A DNA stretch of 64,000 nucleotides from Deltaproteobacteria bacterium (GCA_016713665.1 JADJOR010000005.1:310001-374000), one strand, 5' to 3'; counted from the first letter of the stretch, positions 28,156 to 37,110 are shown. Made by a program: numbers and translations. The notes: generated from the sequence alone by a model not told the origin.

Positions 28156-28378
28156 CGGCGGCGAGGAAGCTCACGAGCTGATCGACCCAGGCGCAGTACA
28201 CGGCAGCGCGGGGGAGGGCGCGGGCCTTCCCACTCGGGCCAGGAGCCGGCGGGCGACGCCGTGCGCCCTTGGGGGCCAGGATGCCGATGTCGACCTCGAG
28301 CCCTCAGGCTGTGCGCCACCCATCAAAGAGGGAACTCGAGGACGGATAGGGCGGCGCATGTCGGATGGATATCGCAAC

Positions 28379-29338
28379 TCATCCGATTCGGGGCTCCGCG
28401 ATCCCGCAGAGCGCGAGGCTCCGCGCCCAGAGCGCGCGCGAGAGCTCGGGATCGAAGTCGAGAGGATGCGCGCGGCGCTTGCGCGAGCGGTAGTAGCCGC
28501 CCGTCTCCGACTCGAGCGCCGGATCCGTCGCGAGGATCAAGGCCGTCCGCGCCGCCCGCGAAGCACTCGGAAAGAAGCCGCGGATGAGCGGCCCGATCAG
28601 GCGATAGGCGAGCCCCGGATTGTCGGCGCCGATGTTCGACGCGACCGGCCCCGGATCGACGGCGTTCACCGTCACGCGACCGCCCGGGAGACCGTCCACG
28701 CGACCCTCCGCGCGATCGTCCGCACGATCCTCTGCGCGGCCGCCCATGCGTGCGCCGTCGAGCCGCCGTGCCAGCTCGAGGGTGAAGTAGACGATCGCGA
28801 GCTTCGACTGGGCGTAGGCCTTCGTCATCGAGTAGCCGCGCTCGAGCTGGAGGTCTTCGAGATCGAGCTTCGCGATGCGGTAGGTGTCGGAGGAGACGTT
28901 CACGATCCGTGCGGGCGCGCTCTCGAGCAGCCGCGGCAGCAGGCCGAGGGTCAGGCGGAACATCGCGAGATAGTTGACGGCGAAGGTCAGCTCGAGCCCC
29001 TGCTCGTTGGTCCGGCGCGAGAGGCCGACGAGGCCCGCGTTGTTGACGAGGACGTGGAGCGGACGCCCGCTCGCGACGTACGTCGCGACGGCCGCGTCGA
29101 TCTCGTCGGGACGCGCAAGATCGGCGAGCAGGATCTCGGGCGCCTTGCCGCCTGCTGCCCGCGCGACCTCGTCGCGGACCGCGAGCGTCTTCTCCCGACT
29201 GCGACCGTGGAGCACGACGTCGGCCCCCCGCTCGGCGAGCGCCAGGGCCACCGCCTTGCCGTGCCCATCCGTCGCTCCGGTGACGAGACAGGTCCGACCC
29301 TGCATGTCGCTGCCGATGTCGAAGCGTCGCGCGCTCAT
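28379..29338 (-). CDS. SDR-family NAD(P)-dependent oxidoreductase
   Basis: 319 residues, classical SDR of the retinol-dehydrogenase-like group. NAD(P) loop CLVTGATDGHGKAVALALAE, then LHVLVNNAGLVGLSRR, the catalytic Ser region ARIVNVSSDTYRI, the catalytic motif SMTKAYAQSKLAIV (Y-x-x-x-K), and VTVNAVDPGPVASNIGADNP. Between the active site and the NAVDPG strand it carries an unusual charged insertion, GRAEDRADDRAEGRVDG, coded by a 12-base tandem repeat. Substrate unknown. It ends about 220 bases from convergent rmuC and starts 4 bases after the stop of the sulfotransferase gene. Confidence 0.88.
   Translation of the reverse strand: MSARRFDIGSDMQGRTCLVTGATDGHGKAVALALAERGADVVLHGRSREKTLAVRDEVARAAGGKAPEILLADLARPDEIDAAVATYVASGRPLHVLVNNAGLVGLSRRTNEQGLELTFAVNYLAMFRLTLGLLPRLLESAPARIVNVSSDTYRIAKLDLEDLQLERGYSMTKAYAQSKLAIVYFTLELARRLDGARMGGRAEDRADDRAEGRVDGLPGGRVTVNAVDPGPVASNIGADNPGLAYRLIGPLIRGFFPSASRAARTALILATDPALESETGGYYRSRKRRAHPLDFDPELSRALWARSLALCGIAEPRIG
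28690..28737 (-). repeat. 12-bp tandem repeat inside the SDR gene
   Basis: Four adjacent 12-base units (28690-28701, 28702-28713, 28714-28725, 28726-28737) of the form GAYCSTCYRCRC on the plus strand. On the coding strand they give the tetrapeptides RAED, RADD, RAEG and RVDG. The length is a multiple of three, so copy-number change would keep the frame. Confidence 0.8.
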
Positions 29339-29341
29339 CGC

Positions 29342-30556
29342 CTAACCCTCGTCGACGCCGAAGCGCTCGCGATAGGCCTTGAAGCGCGCCCGGAGCGCTT
29401 CCGCATCGAGGCCGAAGTCGGCGAGGCCGTAGCGATGGGTTCCGTACTTGTGCTGCGGATTCTCGGCCAGCCAGCGCTGCGCGCGGGCCTCCGAGGCGGG
29501 GCCCCACTCGAGCTCCGCGAAGGCATGGATGCGGCGCAGCTCGCCGATCGGATCGCGCACGAGATCCCGGTACTGCACGTCGAGCACGCGCTCCGGCCCG
29601 ACCTGCTCCCGCGCGCGGATCGCGCGCTCGACCGAGTTCACCATCTGATCCGCGACCCGGCGCCCGACCTCGAAGGGATCGATCCGTCGCGACAGCATCG
29701 CCCCGGCATGGGCCATCATGCTGCTGAACGACGGCACGACCGCGAGCGGATCGCGATGCGTATGGATCACCTTCGCGTCGGGAAACACGTCGAAGAGGAC
29801 CTCGAGATTCTCCTGATGATGGGGCGTCTTGCCGAGGTAGCGCCCCGCCCGCTGCCAGAGCAGACACTGGATCAACCGCCGCACGTAGACGTAGGGCGGG
29901 CGCTGATCGATCTCGCGGATCCAGCGCGTGTACGACGGGACCGAGAGCGAGGCGTCGACGGCCGGGCTGATGAAGGTCACGTCGAAGAGGAAGACGTCCT
30001 CTTCCGGCGCGTCGGCCTCGATCGGATGGATCGCGAAGAGCGCGGGCGACATGTATTTCATGCCGCGCTCGGCCCGCTTCGCGAACGCCACGCGCCGCGC
30101 CCAGTCGCCGGGCTCGTCGCGGACGGGGCGCCCGAGCGGCGTCGGGTTCAGGCCCTCGACCGAGGTCAGATGCCGGAGCTCCGGAGCGCAGGCGAGCAGC
30201 CGATGGAGCTTCGTCGTCCCGGTGCGCTGCATGCCCGTGATGAAGACGGGCGCGCGCACCGGCGTCGCCTCGAGCTCGGGATCGACCGCGCGAATGCGCT
30301 CGAGACGCAGCCGACACTCGAGCGCGCGCACGACGCTGCTGCGCAGCACCGCGCGCCCGAGCAGATGGAGCTCCGCCTCCTCGTCGAAGGCGCGTAGCAG
30401 GCGGCGCATCGGCGTCCGGAAATCTTCGGGTCCGAAATCCTCGAGCCCCGTCCGGCGCACCGCGCTCGCCACGAGCTCCGCCTCGTCGAAGCGCGGCGCG
30501 GGCACACCGAGCTTCGTGGCCGCCCGCCAGGCCCCGAGCCCGATGCGCGCCGGCAT
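29342..30556 (-). CDS. sulfotransferase-family protein
   Basis: Moves sulfate from PAPS to an acceptor. The 5'-phosphosulfate loop is FITGMQRTGTTKLHRLLACA. The 3'-phosphate motif is KVIHTHRDPLAVVPSFSSMM. Other family landmarks are FDEAELVASAVRRTGLEDFG, LLWQRAGRYLGKTPHHQENL, VQYRDLVRDPIGELRRI, and the C-terminal ENPQHKYGTHRYGLADFGL, as in the large bacterial sulfotransferases common in deltaproteobacterial and actinobacterial genomes. ATG 30556 (MPARIGLGAWRAATKLG) gives 404 residues. A TTG at 30646 overlapping the DUF1214 stop (TTGA) would add 30 low-complexity residues and is possible. The acceptor may be a small hydroxylated lipid or steroid; this is inference. Confidence 0.88.
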   Translation of the reverse strand: MPARIGLGAWRAATKLGVPAPRFDEAELVASAVRRTGLEDFGPEDFRTPMRRLLRAFDEEAELHLLGRAVLRSSVVRALECRLRLERIRAVDPELEATPVRAPVFITGMQRTGTTKLHRLLACAPELRHLTSVEGLNPTPLGRPVRDEPGDWARRVAFAKRAERGMKYMSPALFAIHPIEADAPEEDVFLFDVTFISPAVDASLSVPSYTRWIREIDQRPPYVYVRRLIQCLLWQRAGRYLGKTPHHQENLEVLFDVFPDAKVIHTHRDPLAVVPSFSSMMAHAGAMLSRRIDPFEVGRRVADQMVNSVERAIRAREQVGPERVLDVQYRDLVRDPIGELRRIHAFAELEWGPASEARAQRWLAENPQHKYGTHRYGLADFGLDAEALRARFKAYRERFGVDEG

Positions 30557-30642
30557 CGGAAACGGCGGCACTTGGAAGGTCGGGCGCGAGGGCGCGCGCA
30601 CGGCGGCGGGGCCCGCCGCGGGCCCGGACGCGGTCGGCTCGC

Positions 30643-31767
30643 TCAACGCGCGCGCCCCGCGATCTCGCTGCGCTTCACGACCCGCGTGCGGGGCTGCGGA
30701 TGCGACTTCGCGCGGATCCAGCGGAAGCACATCGTGCCCTGGGCATGGCCGACGGTGTTGATCCAGTTCGGGACGCCGGGGTCTTCGTGGGCGACGACGA
30801 TGCGGACGGAGCCGTCGGGCTCGTAGACGGCGGTGTGTTTGTTGACGTGGATCGTGTAGTAGCGGTAGTCGAGGGACTCCATCCAGTGGTTGTCGAGCTG
30901 GAAGTTCCACGACTCGCATTCGGGCGGCGTCGCCTCGATCACGAGGGCATCCTCGGGGCCGAGCTGCCAGTACGAGTGGTAGTAACAGATGTTCGGGTCG
31001 CCGCCGGCGCCCATCGAGATCGAGTCGTCGAACTTGGGCAGCTCGTTCGTGTGCTTGTCGCGGAAGCCCTTCGCCCAGGTGGAGAAGAGCGCGGTGCAGC
31101 CGACGATCATGCCCGCGGACTGCTTGAGGCCGGCGTCGACCGCCTCGGGCGTGAGGACGGCGGGCAGACCGTCGCCGCCGATGCGCTCGATCACGAGCTC
31201 GGCGGGGATCTCCTTGCTCCGATCGAGGAAGGTCTGGCGCACGATCAGCTGGGTCGTCTCCGGCGTCATCCGCAGCCAGTTGCCCGGCTTCGGCTCGCAC
31301 GACAGGACGATCTCGAAGCGGCCATCGGGACCGATCTGCATGTCCTTCGCGTCGAGGTGGCCCGCCTGCTGCGACTTGCCGGTCGAGGCGACGCCCGGGG
31401 ACTGGGTCCCGAAGTCGAGGTAGTGGATCGTGTTGCGCTTGCCGCGGATGCGATACTCGAAGGCGCCACTGATGTTGGCGTGCTGGTAGTAGTTGTCGGG
31501 GTTGTCGGCGCCGATCTTCGCCGTCTCGTGGACCGGGCGGGTCAGGACCGGGGCGCGCGGGTCGGCGTGCTCGATGAAGGCTTCGAGGGCGGTGCGCGTG
31601 AGGCGCGTCAGGTAGCGGAAGCCCTCGGCGCGATCGATCGGGTCGACCGGCTGGCCCTCGGCGAGGATCGTCCGGCCCGCGGACTTGATGGCGTCGCAGA
31701 ACTCCTCCCAGGATCGGCCGGTCATGAGCCGTTCGCGCGGGGATGCCTCGGTCGTCGAGTCGGACAT
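30643..31767 (-). CDS. DUF1214 domain protein
   Basis: 374 residues from ATG 31767, which has GGAGG 8 bases upstream. The N-terminal half (SWEEFCDAIKSAGRTIL, RYLTRLTRTALEAFIEH) and a central beta-rich part (YYQHANISGAFEYRIRGKRN) lead to a C-terminal DUF1214 barrel, with WNFQLDNHWMESLDYRYYTI, VNKHTAVYEPDGSVRIVVAH and PGVPNWINTVGHAQGTM. Family function is unknown. Proteins with this arrangement occur with sulfotransferases, as here. No signal peptide seen. It is divergent from argC with about 145 bases between the starts. Confidence 0.88.
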   Translation of the reverse strand: MSDSTTEASPRERLMTGRSWEEFCDAIKSAGRTILAEGQPVDPIDRAEGFRYLTRLTRTALEAFIEHADPRAPVLTRPVHETAKIGADNPDNYYQHANISGAFEYRIRGKRNTIHYLDFGTQSPGVASTGKSQQAGHLDAKDMQIGPDGRFEIVLSCEPKPGNWLRMTPETTQLIVRQTFLDRSKEIPAELVIERIGGDGLPAVLTPEAVDAGLKQSAGMIVGCTALFSTWAKGFRDKHTNELPKFDDSISMGAGGDPNICYYHSYWQLGPEDALVIEATPPECESWNFQLDNHWMESLDYRYYTIHVNKHTAVYEPDGSVRIVVAHEDPGVPNWINTVGHAQGTMCFRWIRAKSHPQPRTRVVKRSEIAGRAR

Positions 31768-31911
31768 GCGGAATGCCTCCGGTTGTGCGGGCCGCGGGCG
31801 CGGCGCGAAGACGGTAGGCGGCACCGCGGCCCGGGTCAGCGACGACCACACGACGGCCCGGGCCCGGGAGTCCAGTCTCGGATCCGCCGCGCTCTGCTAG
31901 GGTCCCGCGCC

Positions 31912-32916
31912 ATGTCGAATGGGAAGCCGAAGTCGAAGCCCCGGATCTTCATCGACGGCCACGTCGGCACGACGGGGCTGCGCATCCGGGAATGGCTCGC
32001 TCCGCGGGGTGATCTCGAGCTGCTGATGCTCCACGACGCCGAGCGGAAATCCGACGCGGCGCGCCAGAAAGCCATCGCCGAGGCCGACGTCACGGTCCTC
32101 TGCCTGCCCGACGCCGCGGCCGAGGAGGCCGCCGCCTGGGCGAAGCAGTCGGGCGGTCGACTGATCGACGCGAGCTCCGCCCATCGCGTCGCGCCGGGCT
32201 GGGTCTACGGCCTGCCCGAGCTCGCCCCGGGCCAGCGCGAGGCGATCGCCCACGCCCAGCTCGTGTCCAATCCGGGCTGCTATCCGACACCCTTCGTGGC
32301 GCTCGTGCGCCCCCTCGTCGACGCCGGGCTCCTGCGGCGCGACGCCCCGCTCCCCGTCCATGGCCTCTCCGGCTACTCCGGCGGGGGCAAGAGCCTGATC
32401 GAACGCTGGGAAGAGAAGGACGGCGGCCGGATCGGCCTCCCCTACGAGGCCCCCTACGCCCTCGAGCGGATCCACAAACACGTCCCCGAGATGCACCGCT
32501 ATTCGGGCCTCGAGCACGCCCCGCAATTCGTCCCGGCCGTCGGTCCCTTCGCCTGCGGCATGCGGGTCGAGGTCCCGGTCCACGCGAGCCTGCTGGCCCC
32601 CGGGACCACGGGCGAGGCGATCTGGCAGGTCCTGGCCGACCGCTACCGCGGCGAGCGCTTCGTCGAGGTCGCGCCGCTCCCGGGCCCGGGCGCCTCGGCC
32701 TCGGGCGCCGGACCGGCCCCGATCGACGACTTCAGCCTGGACCCCCGCGCGCTCAACGACACGAATCGCATGCGGCTCCACGTCCTCCCGAATCCCGCCG
32801 GCCATGTCCTGCTCGTCGGGATCCTCGACAACCTCGGCAAGGGCGCCTGCGGCGCGGCGATCCAGTCGCTGAACCTGATGCTCGGCCTCGACGAGGGCGC
32901 GGGGCTGCCGGTCTAG
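31912..32916 (+). CDS. argC: N-acetyl-gamma-glutamyl-phosphate reductase, type 2
   Basis: ArgC reduces N-acetylglutamyl phosphate to the semialdehyde in arginine synthesis using NADPH. At 334 residues it is the short (type 2) form. NADP loop RIFIDGHVGTTGLRIREWLA; DVTVLCLPDAAAEEAAAWAK; catalytic cysteine in AQLVSNPGCYPTPFVALVRP; then HGLSGYSGGGKSLIERWEE, YALERIHKHVPEMHRYSGL and a final HVLLVGILDNLGKGACGAA. ATG 31912 begins MSNGKPKSKPRIF. No other arginine gene is in the window. Confidence 0.95.
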   Translation: MSNGKPKSKPRIFIDGHVGTTGLRIREWLAPRGDLELLMLHDAERKSDAARQKAIAEADVTVLCLPDAAAEEAAAWAKQSGGRLIDASSAHRVAPGWVYGLPELAPGQREAIAHAQLVSNPGCYPTPFVALVRPLVDAGLLRRDAPLPVHGLSGYSGGGKSLIERWEEKDGGRIGLPYEAPYALERIHKHVPEMHRYSGLEHAPQFVPAVGPFACGMRVEVPVHASLLAPGTTGEAIWQVLADRYRGERFVEVAPLPGPGASASGAGPAPIDDFSLDPRALNDTNRMRLHVLPNPAGHVLLVGILDNLGKGACGAAIQSLNLMLGLDEGAGLPV

Positions 32917-33052
32917 GCTCGACCTGCCCGGCGACGACCCGGCGCATCGACGGCGGCGGGCCATCCAGCTCGGGCGCCTGCCGACCTTCGCCGTCGCAGG
33001 CCGCCCATCCCCGGCCCCCTCCCGAATCGCCCCGAATTTATCTCGATCCTGT

Positions 33053-33066
33053 GTGAAGCCCTTCAC
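33053..33066. promoter_or_regulatory. candidate operator upstream of the sigma-factor gene
   Basis: A perfect inverted repeat GTGAAG-CC-CTTCAC about 100 bases before the sigma-factor ATG, next to a relatively AT-rich patch (GAATTTATCTCGATCC at 33034-33049). Position and symmetry fit a dimeric regulator site or part of an autoregulated promoter. Function is inference. Confidence 0.35.
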
Positions 33067-33164
33067 GGTGGCCGGGTTTGATCCGGAAGACGCTGATCGT
33101 GCATTGGATCGGCAGGGGCGGCGATCGAGGCCGGCCCCGGGATCCGGAGAACCAGGAGAGGGCG

Positions 33165-33782
33165 ATGCGGACTGAGCGGAACGAGCGGAATCGGAAGAGC
33201 GAGAACGATCTGGCGCGGGACGAGGCGTGGGTGGCGCGGGTGCGGGCGGGAGACGAGCGGGCGTTCGCGGAGGTCTACGCCGCGTTCTTTCCCCGGGTCT
33301 ACGCCTTCATCCTGAAGCGGGTGGGCGATCAGGCCGAGGCGGAGGACCTGACCCAGGAGACCTTCGTCCAGCTCTACCGCTCCTTCGACTCCTACGAGGG
33401 CCGCTCGAGCCTGCTGACCTGGACCTTCGGCATCGCCCACAACGTCTGCTCCCGCTACTTCCGCCACTGCTCGCGCTGGATGGTCGGTTCGCGGGATGCC
33501 CGCGAGCTCGAGGACACCCCGAGCGACGCGGCGATCGAGAGCCGGCTCGACGCAACCCGGCTGCTGTCGCGCTGCGACGAGGCGCTCGAGGCCTCGCGGC
33601 GGCCGGCCCACCGCGAGATCTTCCGCCTGCGTTATGCCGAGAGCCAGTCGGTCCGCTCGATCGCGAAGCAGGTCGGGAAGTCGAGCGAGGCGGTGAAGGT
33701 CAGCCTGCGGCGGAGCCGGAACGTGCTGGCGGAGAGCGTTCCGGAGCTCGAGGAGATCTTCGACGGCGCCGCTCGGGCTTAG
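33165..33782 (+). CDS. ECF-type RNA polymerase sigma factor
   Basis: 205 residues from ATG 33165, which has AGGAGAGG just upstream; an in-frame extension to 33078 lacks such a site. Region 2 is RAGDERAFAEVYAAFFPRVY with DQAEAEDLTQETFVQLYRSF and LLTWTFGIAHNVCSRYFRH. Region 4 is FRLRYAESQSVRSIAKQVGK followed by SSEAVKVSLRRSRNVLAE, the helix-turn-helix that reads the -35 element. No anti-sigma gene follows. Instead there is a 39-base G run and then the convergent lysS gene, so a partner may be missing, may lie elsewhere, or may have been lost at a bad assembly join. Confidence 0.9.
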   Translation: MRTERNERNRKSENDLARDEAWVARVRAGDERAFAEVYAAFFPRVYAFILKRVGDQAEAEDLTQETFVQLYRSFDSYEGRSSLLTWTFGIAHNVCSRYFRHCSRWMVGSRDARELEDTPSDAAIESRLDATRLLSRCDEALEASRRPAHREIFRLRYAESQSVRSIAKQVGKSSEAVKVSLRRSRNVLAESVPELEEIFDGAARA

Positions 33783-33819
33783 CGGGACGCGGAGGTCGGG
33801 GATCGTCTGGCGGACGGGT

Positions 33820-33859
<40 letters not shown>

Positions 33860-33910
33860 ACCGGCGGCCGGGGCACCTGGCACGGCAGTCGATCCCCACC
33901 CCGCGCCCTG

Positions 33911-35551
33911 CTAGGCGAGGCCTGCGCGCAGCAGCGGCAGCGCTCGCGTGGATCCCATCGTCGACAGCAGCGTCGTCAGCTTCGGGCCCTTCGGACGCGC
34001 GATCAGGAGCTCGTAGACGTAGGGATAGAAGTCCTGCGCCGAGAGCGACGTCCCTTCGCACATCGTCTTGAGATGGGGCACGAGGTCCTCTTCGCGGCAA
34101 TCGGGCGAGGCTTCGAGGACTGCGACGAGCCGCGCGAGGATCGCCCGCGGCTCGCCCGAGAGCGCCTCGGTCGCGGGCGTGTCGCGGATCCGGTAGCGGA
34201 AATCCTCCGGCGCGTGCTGCTCGATCCAGCGCCAGACGCGGACGGCGCGCAGCCGAAGCCGCTCGGCCTCGGCCTCGTTCCCGACCTCGCCGGTCCGGCG
34301 GTAGTGCTCGAGCGTGCCCTCGAGATCGCCGTCGTAGATCTGGAGCGTCATCGAGAGCGGCCGGAACGACGGCACGCGCACCGGCTCCGAGCCCGGCTCG
34401 ATGCGTCCCGGCACGAGCCGCGAGAGCTCGATCGTCCGGCGCACGACCGCGCGCTTCTTGTCGTTCTTGCCGTCGTCCGCGGCATGCGCCGTCGCGACGG
34501 CGCGATCCCAGTCCTCGTAGAGCTTGATGACGTCGGCGTCGAAGGAGATCTGGAACTCGGAGTTCGGCCGCTGCGACGCGAAAATCCAGCGCAGCATCTC
34601 CGGCTCGTAGACCTCGAGACAATCCGCGACGGTCACCGCCCCGCCCGCCGAGCTCGAGATCTTCCCGCCCCCGCCCTTGATGCGCACGAAGTCGTACGGG
34701 ACGTACTCGGGGGCGACCCAGTCGAAGACCGGGCCGACGATCTGCTTCGCCGTGTCGTAGCTCCCGCCGGCGCTGCTGTGGTCCTTGCCGCCGGGCTCGA
34801 AGCAGACGCCCTCATAGGCCCAGCGCATCGGCCAGTCCATCCGCCACGGGAGCTTGACGTCGCCCCCCTCGCGCAGATCGACGCGGGTCTTCGTCCCGCA
34901 GTCCCGACAGCTCATGTCGACGAACCAGTCGCCGTCCCAGCCGAAATCGATCCGGTCGCGACCGCAGCTCCGACAGAATCCAGCGAGCGGGAGCCAGCTC
35001 TCGGGCAGCGGCTCCGTCCGGAACTGGTCGAGCACCGCTCGGATCACGTCCTTCTTCTCGAGCGCCCGGCGGATCCCCTCGGCATAGCGCCCGGCGCGGT
35101 AGGCCTTCGATTGGCGGATGAACTCGGGCTCGATGCCGAGCGGCGCGAGGCTCGCCTCGAAGACGGCGATGTGGTGGCTCGCGTAGCTGTCCCGCGGACC
35201 GACGGGATTCGCGGGGTCGTTCGCGAAGGGATCCGGGACGTCGGCCACGCTGCGCCGGAGGTTCTCCGTCAGCATCGCCTGCTCGGGGGCGTCGGCGGGC
35301 ACCTTCCGGAAGACGTCGAAGTCGTCCCAGGAATAGATGAAGCGGATCGGGACGCCCTGGTCGCGCAGGGCCCGCGCGACCAGATCGACCGTCATGACCT
35401 CGCGGAAGTTGCCGACGTGGACCACGCCGGAGGGCGTGATGCCGGCGGCGACGACGATCGGCCGGCGATCGGGATGGGCCGCGACCACGCGGCGCGCCGC
35501 GATGTCGGCCCAGTGCGAAAAATAGGGATCGTACGCCTGCTGCTGACCCAT
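33911..35551 (-). CDS. lysS: lysyl-tRNA synthetase, class I
   Basis: Charges tRNA-Lys using a class I Rossmann fold; this archaeal-type LysRS occurs in a minority of bacteria. 546 residues from ATG 35551 (MGQQQAYDPYFSHWADIAAR). The HIGH-like motif is AAGITPSGVVHVGNFREVMT. The KMSKS-like motif is RIKGGGGKISSSAGGAVTVA. A zinc-type insert has two CxxC pairs (GFCRSCGRDR and MSCRDCGTKT). The C-terminal helical anticodon-binding domain follows to the end. A frame extension to 35599 is unlikely to be used. The upstream region holds a large nested palindrome. Confidence 0.95.
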   Translation of the reverse strand: MGQQQAYDPYFSHWADIAARRVVAAHPDRRPIVVAAGITPSGVVHVGNFREVMTVDLVARALRDQGVPIRFIYSWDDFDVFRKVPADAPEQAMLTENLRRSVADVPDPFANDPANPVGPRDSYASHHIAVFEASLAPLGIEPEFIRQSKAYRAGRYAEGIRRALEKKDVIRAVLDQFRTEPLPESWLPLAGFCRSCGRDRIDFGWDGDWFVDMSCRDCGTKTRVDLREGGDVKLPWRMDWPMRWAYEGVCFEPGGKDHSSAGGSYDTAKQIVGPVFDWVAPEYVPYDFVRIKGGGGKISSSAGGAVTVADCLEVYEPEMLRWIFASQRPNSEFQISFDADVIKLYEDWDRAVATAHAADDGKNDKKRAVVRRTIELSRLVPGRIEPGSEPVRVPSFRPLSMTLQIYDGDLEGTLEHYRRTGEVGNEAEAERLRLRAVRVWRWIEQHAPEDFRYRIRDTPATEALSGEPRAILARLVAVLEASPDCREEDLVPHLKTMCEGTSLSAQDFYPYVYELLIARPKGPKLTTLLSTMGSTRALPLLRAGLA

Positions 35552-35689
35552 GCCCCGCGAAGCCCCTCCAGGTTCGCGGAGTGTCGCAGCCCGAATCATC
35601 CAGGCAAGAGCGAGCAGGCGCGCATCGCCGACATCCCGAGAGAATCCGACCGTCGCGCCGTACGCGCCGCCCCAACGAAAGCCAACCGG

Positions 35690-35816
35690 GTGACCCGAGC
35701 GGGCCTCGCGCGCCGAGATCTGAAGTCCGGACGCGCAGCAAGGCGTCCAGCGAAGCCGACCGGCCCCTCGACGCGTCCGGACGAAACCCGAGGCCCGCGA
35801 GGCCCGCTCGGGTCAC
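35690..35816. repeat. nested palindromic element upstream of lysS
   Basis: Outer arms 35690-35710 and 35796-35816 are perfect 21-base inverted copies (GTGACCCGAGCGGGCCTCGC plus G, and its complement). Inside them, GTCCGGACGCG at 35725-35735 pairs with CGCGTCCGGAC at 35772-35782. The whole could fold as a long, interrupted 127-base hairpin. It sits in the 309-base gap between the exbB-like stop and the lysS start. It may be a terminator, a leader structure for lysS or a small palindromic mobile repeat; nothing else is seen in the gap. Confidence 0.7.
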
Positions 35817-35860
35817 ATGGCAAGGCCATCGCTGTGACCCGCCCCGAAGAGGCGCGAGAG

Positions 35861-36481
35861 TCAGACCGAGGCGCGGGCCCCCTTCGGCACGATCGGGCGA
35901 TCGGACGTCGGATGGTCCCGGCGGCTCTCGGCCTTGTTGTAGAGGACCTGGACGTCGCGGGTCGCCGCGAGCATGCGCGAGTAGAGCCGGAGCTTCAGCG
36001 CATCGAGCATCGCGAAGGAGAAGAGCGCGAAGAAGCTCGACGACAGCGCCAGCGCCAGCGAGATGACCTCGAGGCCCTCGTCCTTCGTGTGCATCGAGAC
36101 GAAGTTGAGAAGCATGCCGCCCGTCGTCCCGACGAAGCCGAGCGGGGGCAGCAGGTTCGCGTACATCGAGATCAACCGCGCGTAGTTGTGCTCGTACTCG
36201 TTCATGACGTACTGGCGCGAGGCGTCGAAGACGAAGTCCGAAGGCGTCCCGTCCTGCTCGCTTTCGCGCAGCGACTTCTGGAGGATCCGGACCATCAGGA
36301 TCGCGAGCGGCTCGGCGCCGGAGGAGCGATCGGACTGGCCCCGACGAAGCTCCTCGGGACCGACGCGCCGCGTCGCAGACCAGGCCGAGATGACGGCCCG
36401 GATGCCGTTCGCAAAGGGAACGAGCACCGCCAGAAAGACGCCCGTCGTCACGATCGCCGACCACATACTACTCGTCATCAC
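35861..36481 (-). CDS. ExbB/TolQ/MotA-type proton channel protein
   Basis: 206 residues. One N-terminal membrane segment (SAIVTTGVFLAVLVPFANGI), a cytoplasmic loop, then the conserved pair of helices in the MotA/TolQ/ExbB core: YANLLPPLGFVGTTGGMLLN (compare LLGLLGTVxGM in ExbB) and VISLALALSSSFFALFSFAM. ExbB-type pentamers convert proton flow into movement of a TonB-like or Tol-like partner. It is the last gene of an eight-gene minus-strand run that also encodes ExbD-like and TonB-like proteins. MMTSS has two adjacent ATGs. Confidence 0.82.
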   Translation of the reverse strand: MMTSSMWSAIVTTGVFLAVLVPFANGIRAVISAWSATRRVGPEELRRGQSDRSSGAEPLAILMVRILQKSLRESEQDGTPSDFVFDASRQYVMNEYEHNYARLISMYANLLPPLGFVGTTGGMLLNFVSMHTKDEGLEVISLALALSSSFFALFSFAMLDALKLRLYSRMLAATRDVQVLYNKAESRRDHPTSDRPIVPKGARASV

Positions 36482-36524
36482 GTACTCCCAGGGACGCGCG
36501 CACGCCTTCCCGATCGAGCCAGAG

Positions 36525-37070
36525 CTAGCTGTTCCACTTCTGATCGCGAAGCATGTCGAGCGCCTCGCCGAGCGAGCGCTGCTCGCCGACCGGGTACTCG
36601 ACCAGCATGCTCTCGCGACCCTCGAATCGATTCTCGATGTCGTCGATCGACTCCTGGACCTTGCGCGGGTAGCGCATGTTCGAGAGCAGCTGGGCCTTCA
36701 TGAATCGCAGGTTCGCGTCGAGGGCCATGACCTCGGGATGCGAGCTCTGCCATTCCGGCTTGAGCAGCGGATCGAGGTGCTTCGCCATGTACTCGGCGAT
36801 GAAATTGTCGAGGAGGACGATGCTTCGGCTGTCGTTGCGGTCCGAGAGGGCCTGCATCGTCACGTCGAGTCGGACCAGATCGCGCCAGGCGCGCACCAGA
36901 TCGGTCCGACGCTGGGAGAGCGCTTCACCGTTGAGCGACGTCTCCTCGAGCGCCTCCTGCTGCTCCGCCTCCGTCCCGCGCGGCGCGTCGTTCGACGCGC
37001 ATCCGGCGAGCGCCACCGAAAGGCCCAGCGACGCCGCCACGAAGAGCCCCATTCTCATCCGCATACCCAT
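36525..37070 (-). CDS. hypothetical lipoprotein of the Exb-linked operon
   Basis: 181 residues. Signal MGMRMRMGLFVAASLGLSVA ending in LAGC gives a lipid-modified cysteine near residue 24. The mature part is helical and charged (DLVRAWRDLVRLDVTMQALS, LLDNFIAEYMAKHLDPLLK, NMRYPRKVQESIDDIENRF). Family not recognised. It lies between the large periplasmic protein and the ExbB-like gene, with gaps of about 40 bases, and so is probably part of the same envelope system. Confidence 0.75.
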   Translation of the reverse strand: MGMRMRMGLFVAASLGLSVALAGCASNDAPRGTEAEQQEALEETSLNGEALSQRRTDLVRAWRDLVRLDVTMQALSDRNDSRSIVLLDNFIAEYMAKHLDPLLKPEWQSSHPEVMALDANLRFMKAQLLSNMRYPRKVQESIDDIENRFEGRESMLVEYPVGEQRSLGEALDMLRDQKWNS

Positions 37071-37110
37071 CCCTCCACGAGCCCGGGGGCCCGCTCGTCA
37101 TCGTTCGCGA

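Noticed and set aside
28156..28378. Small minus-strand frame between rmuC and the SDR gene
   Set aside because: Short, low complexity, no ribosome site and no family resemblance; probably the untranslated space between convergent genes.
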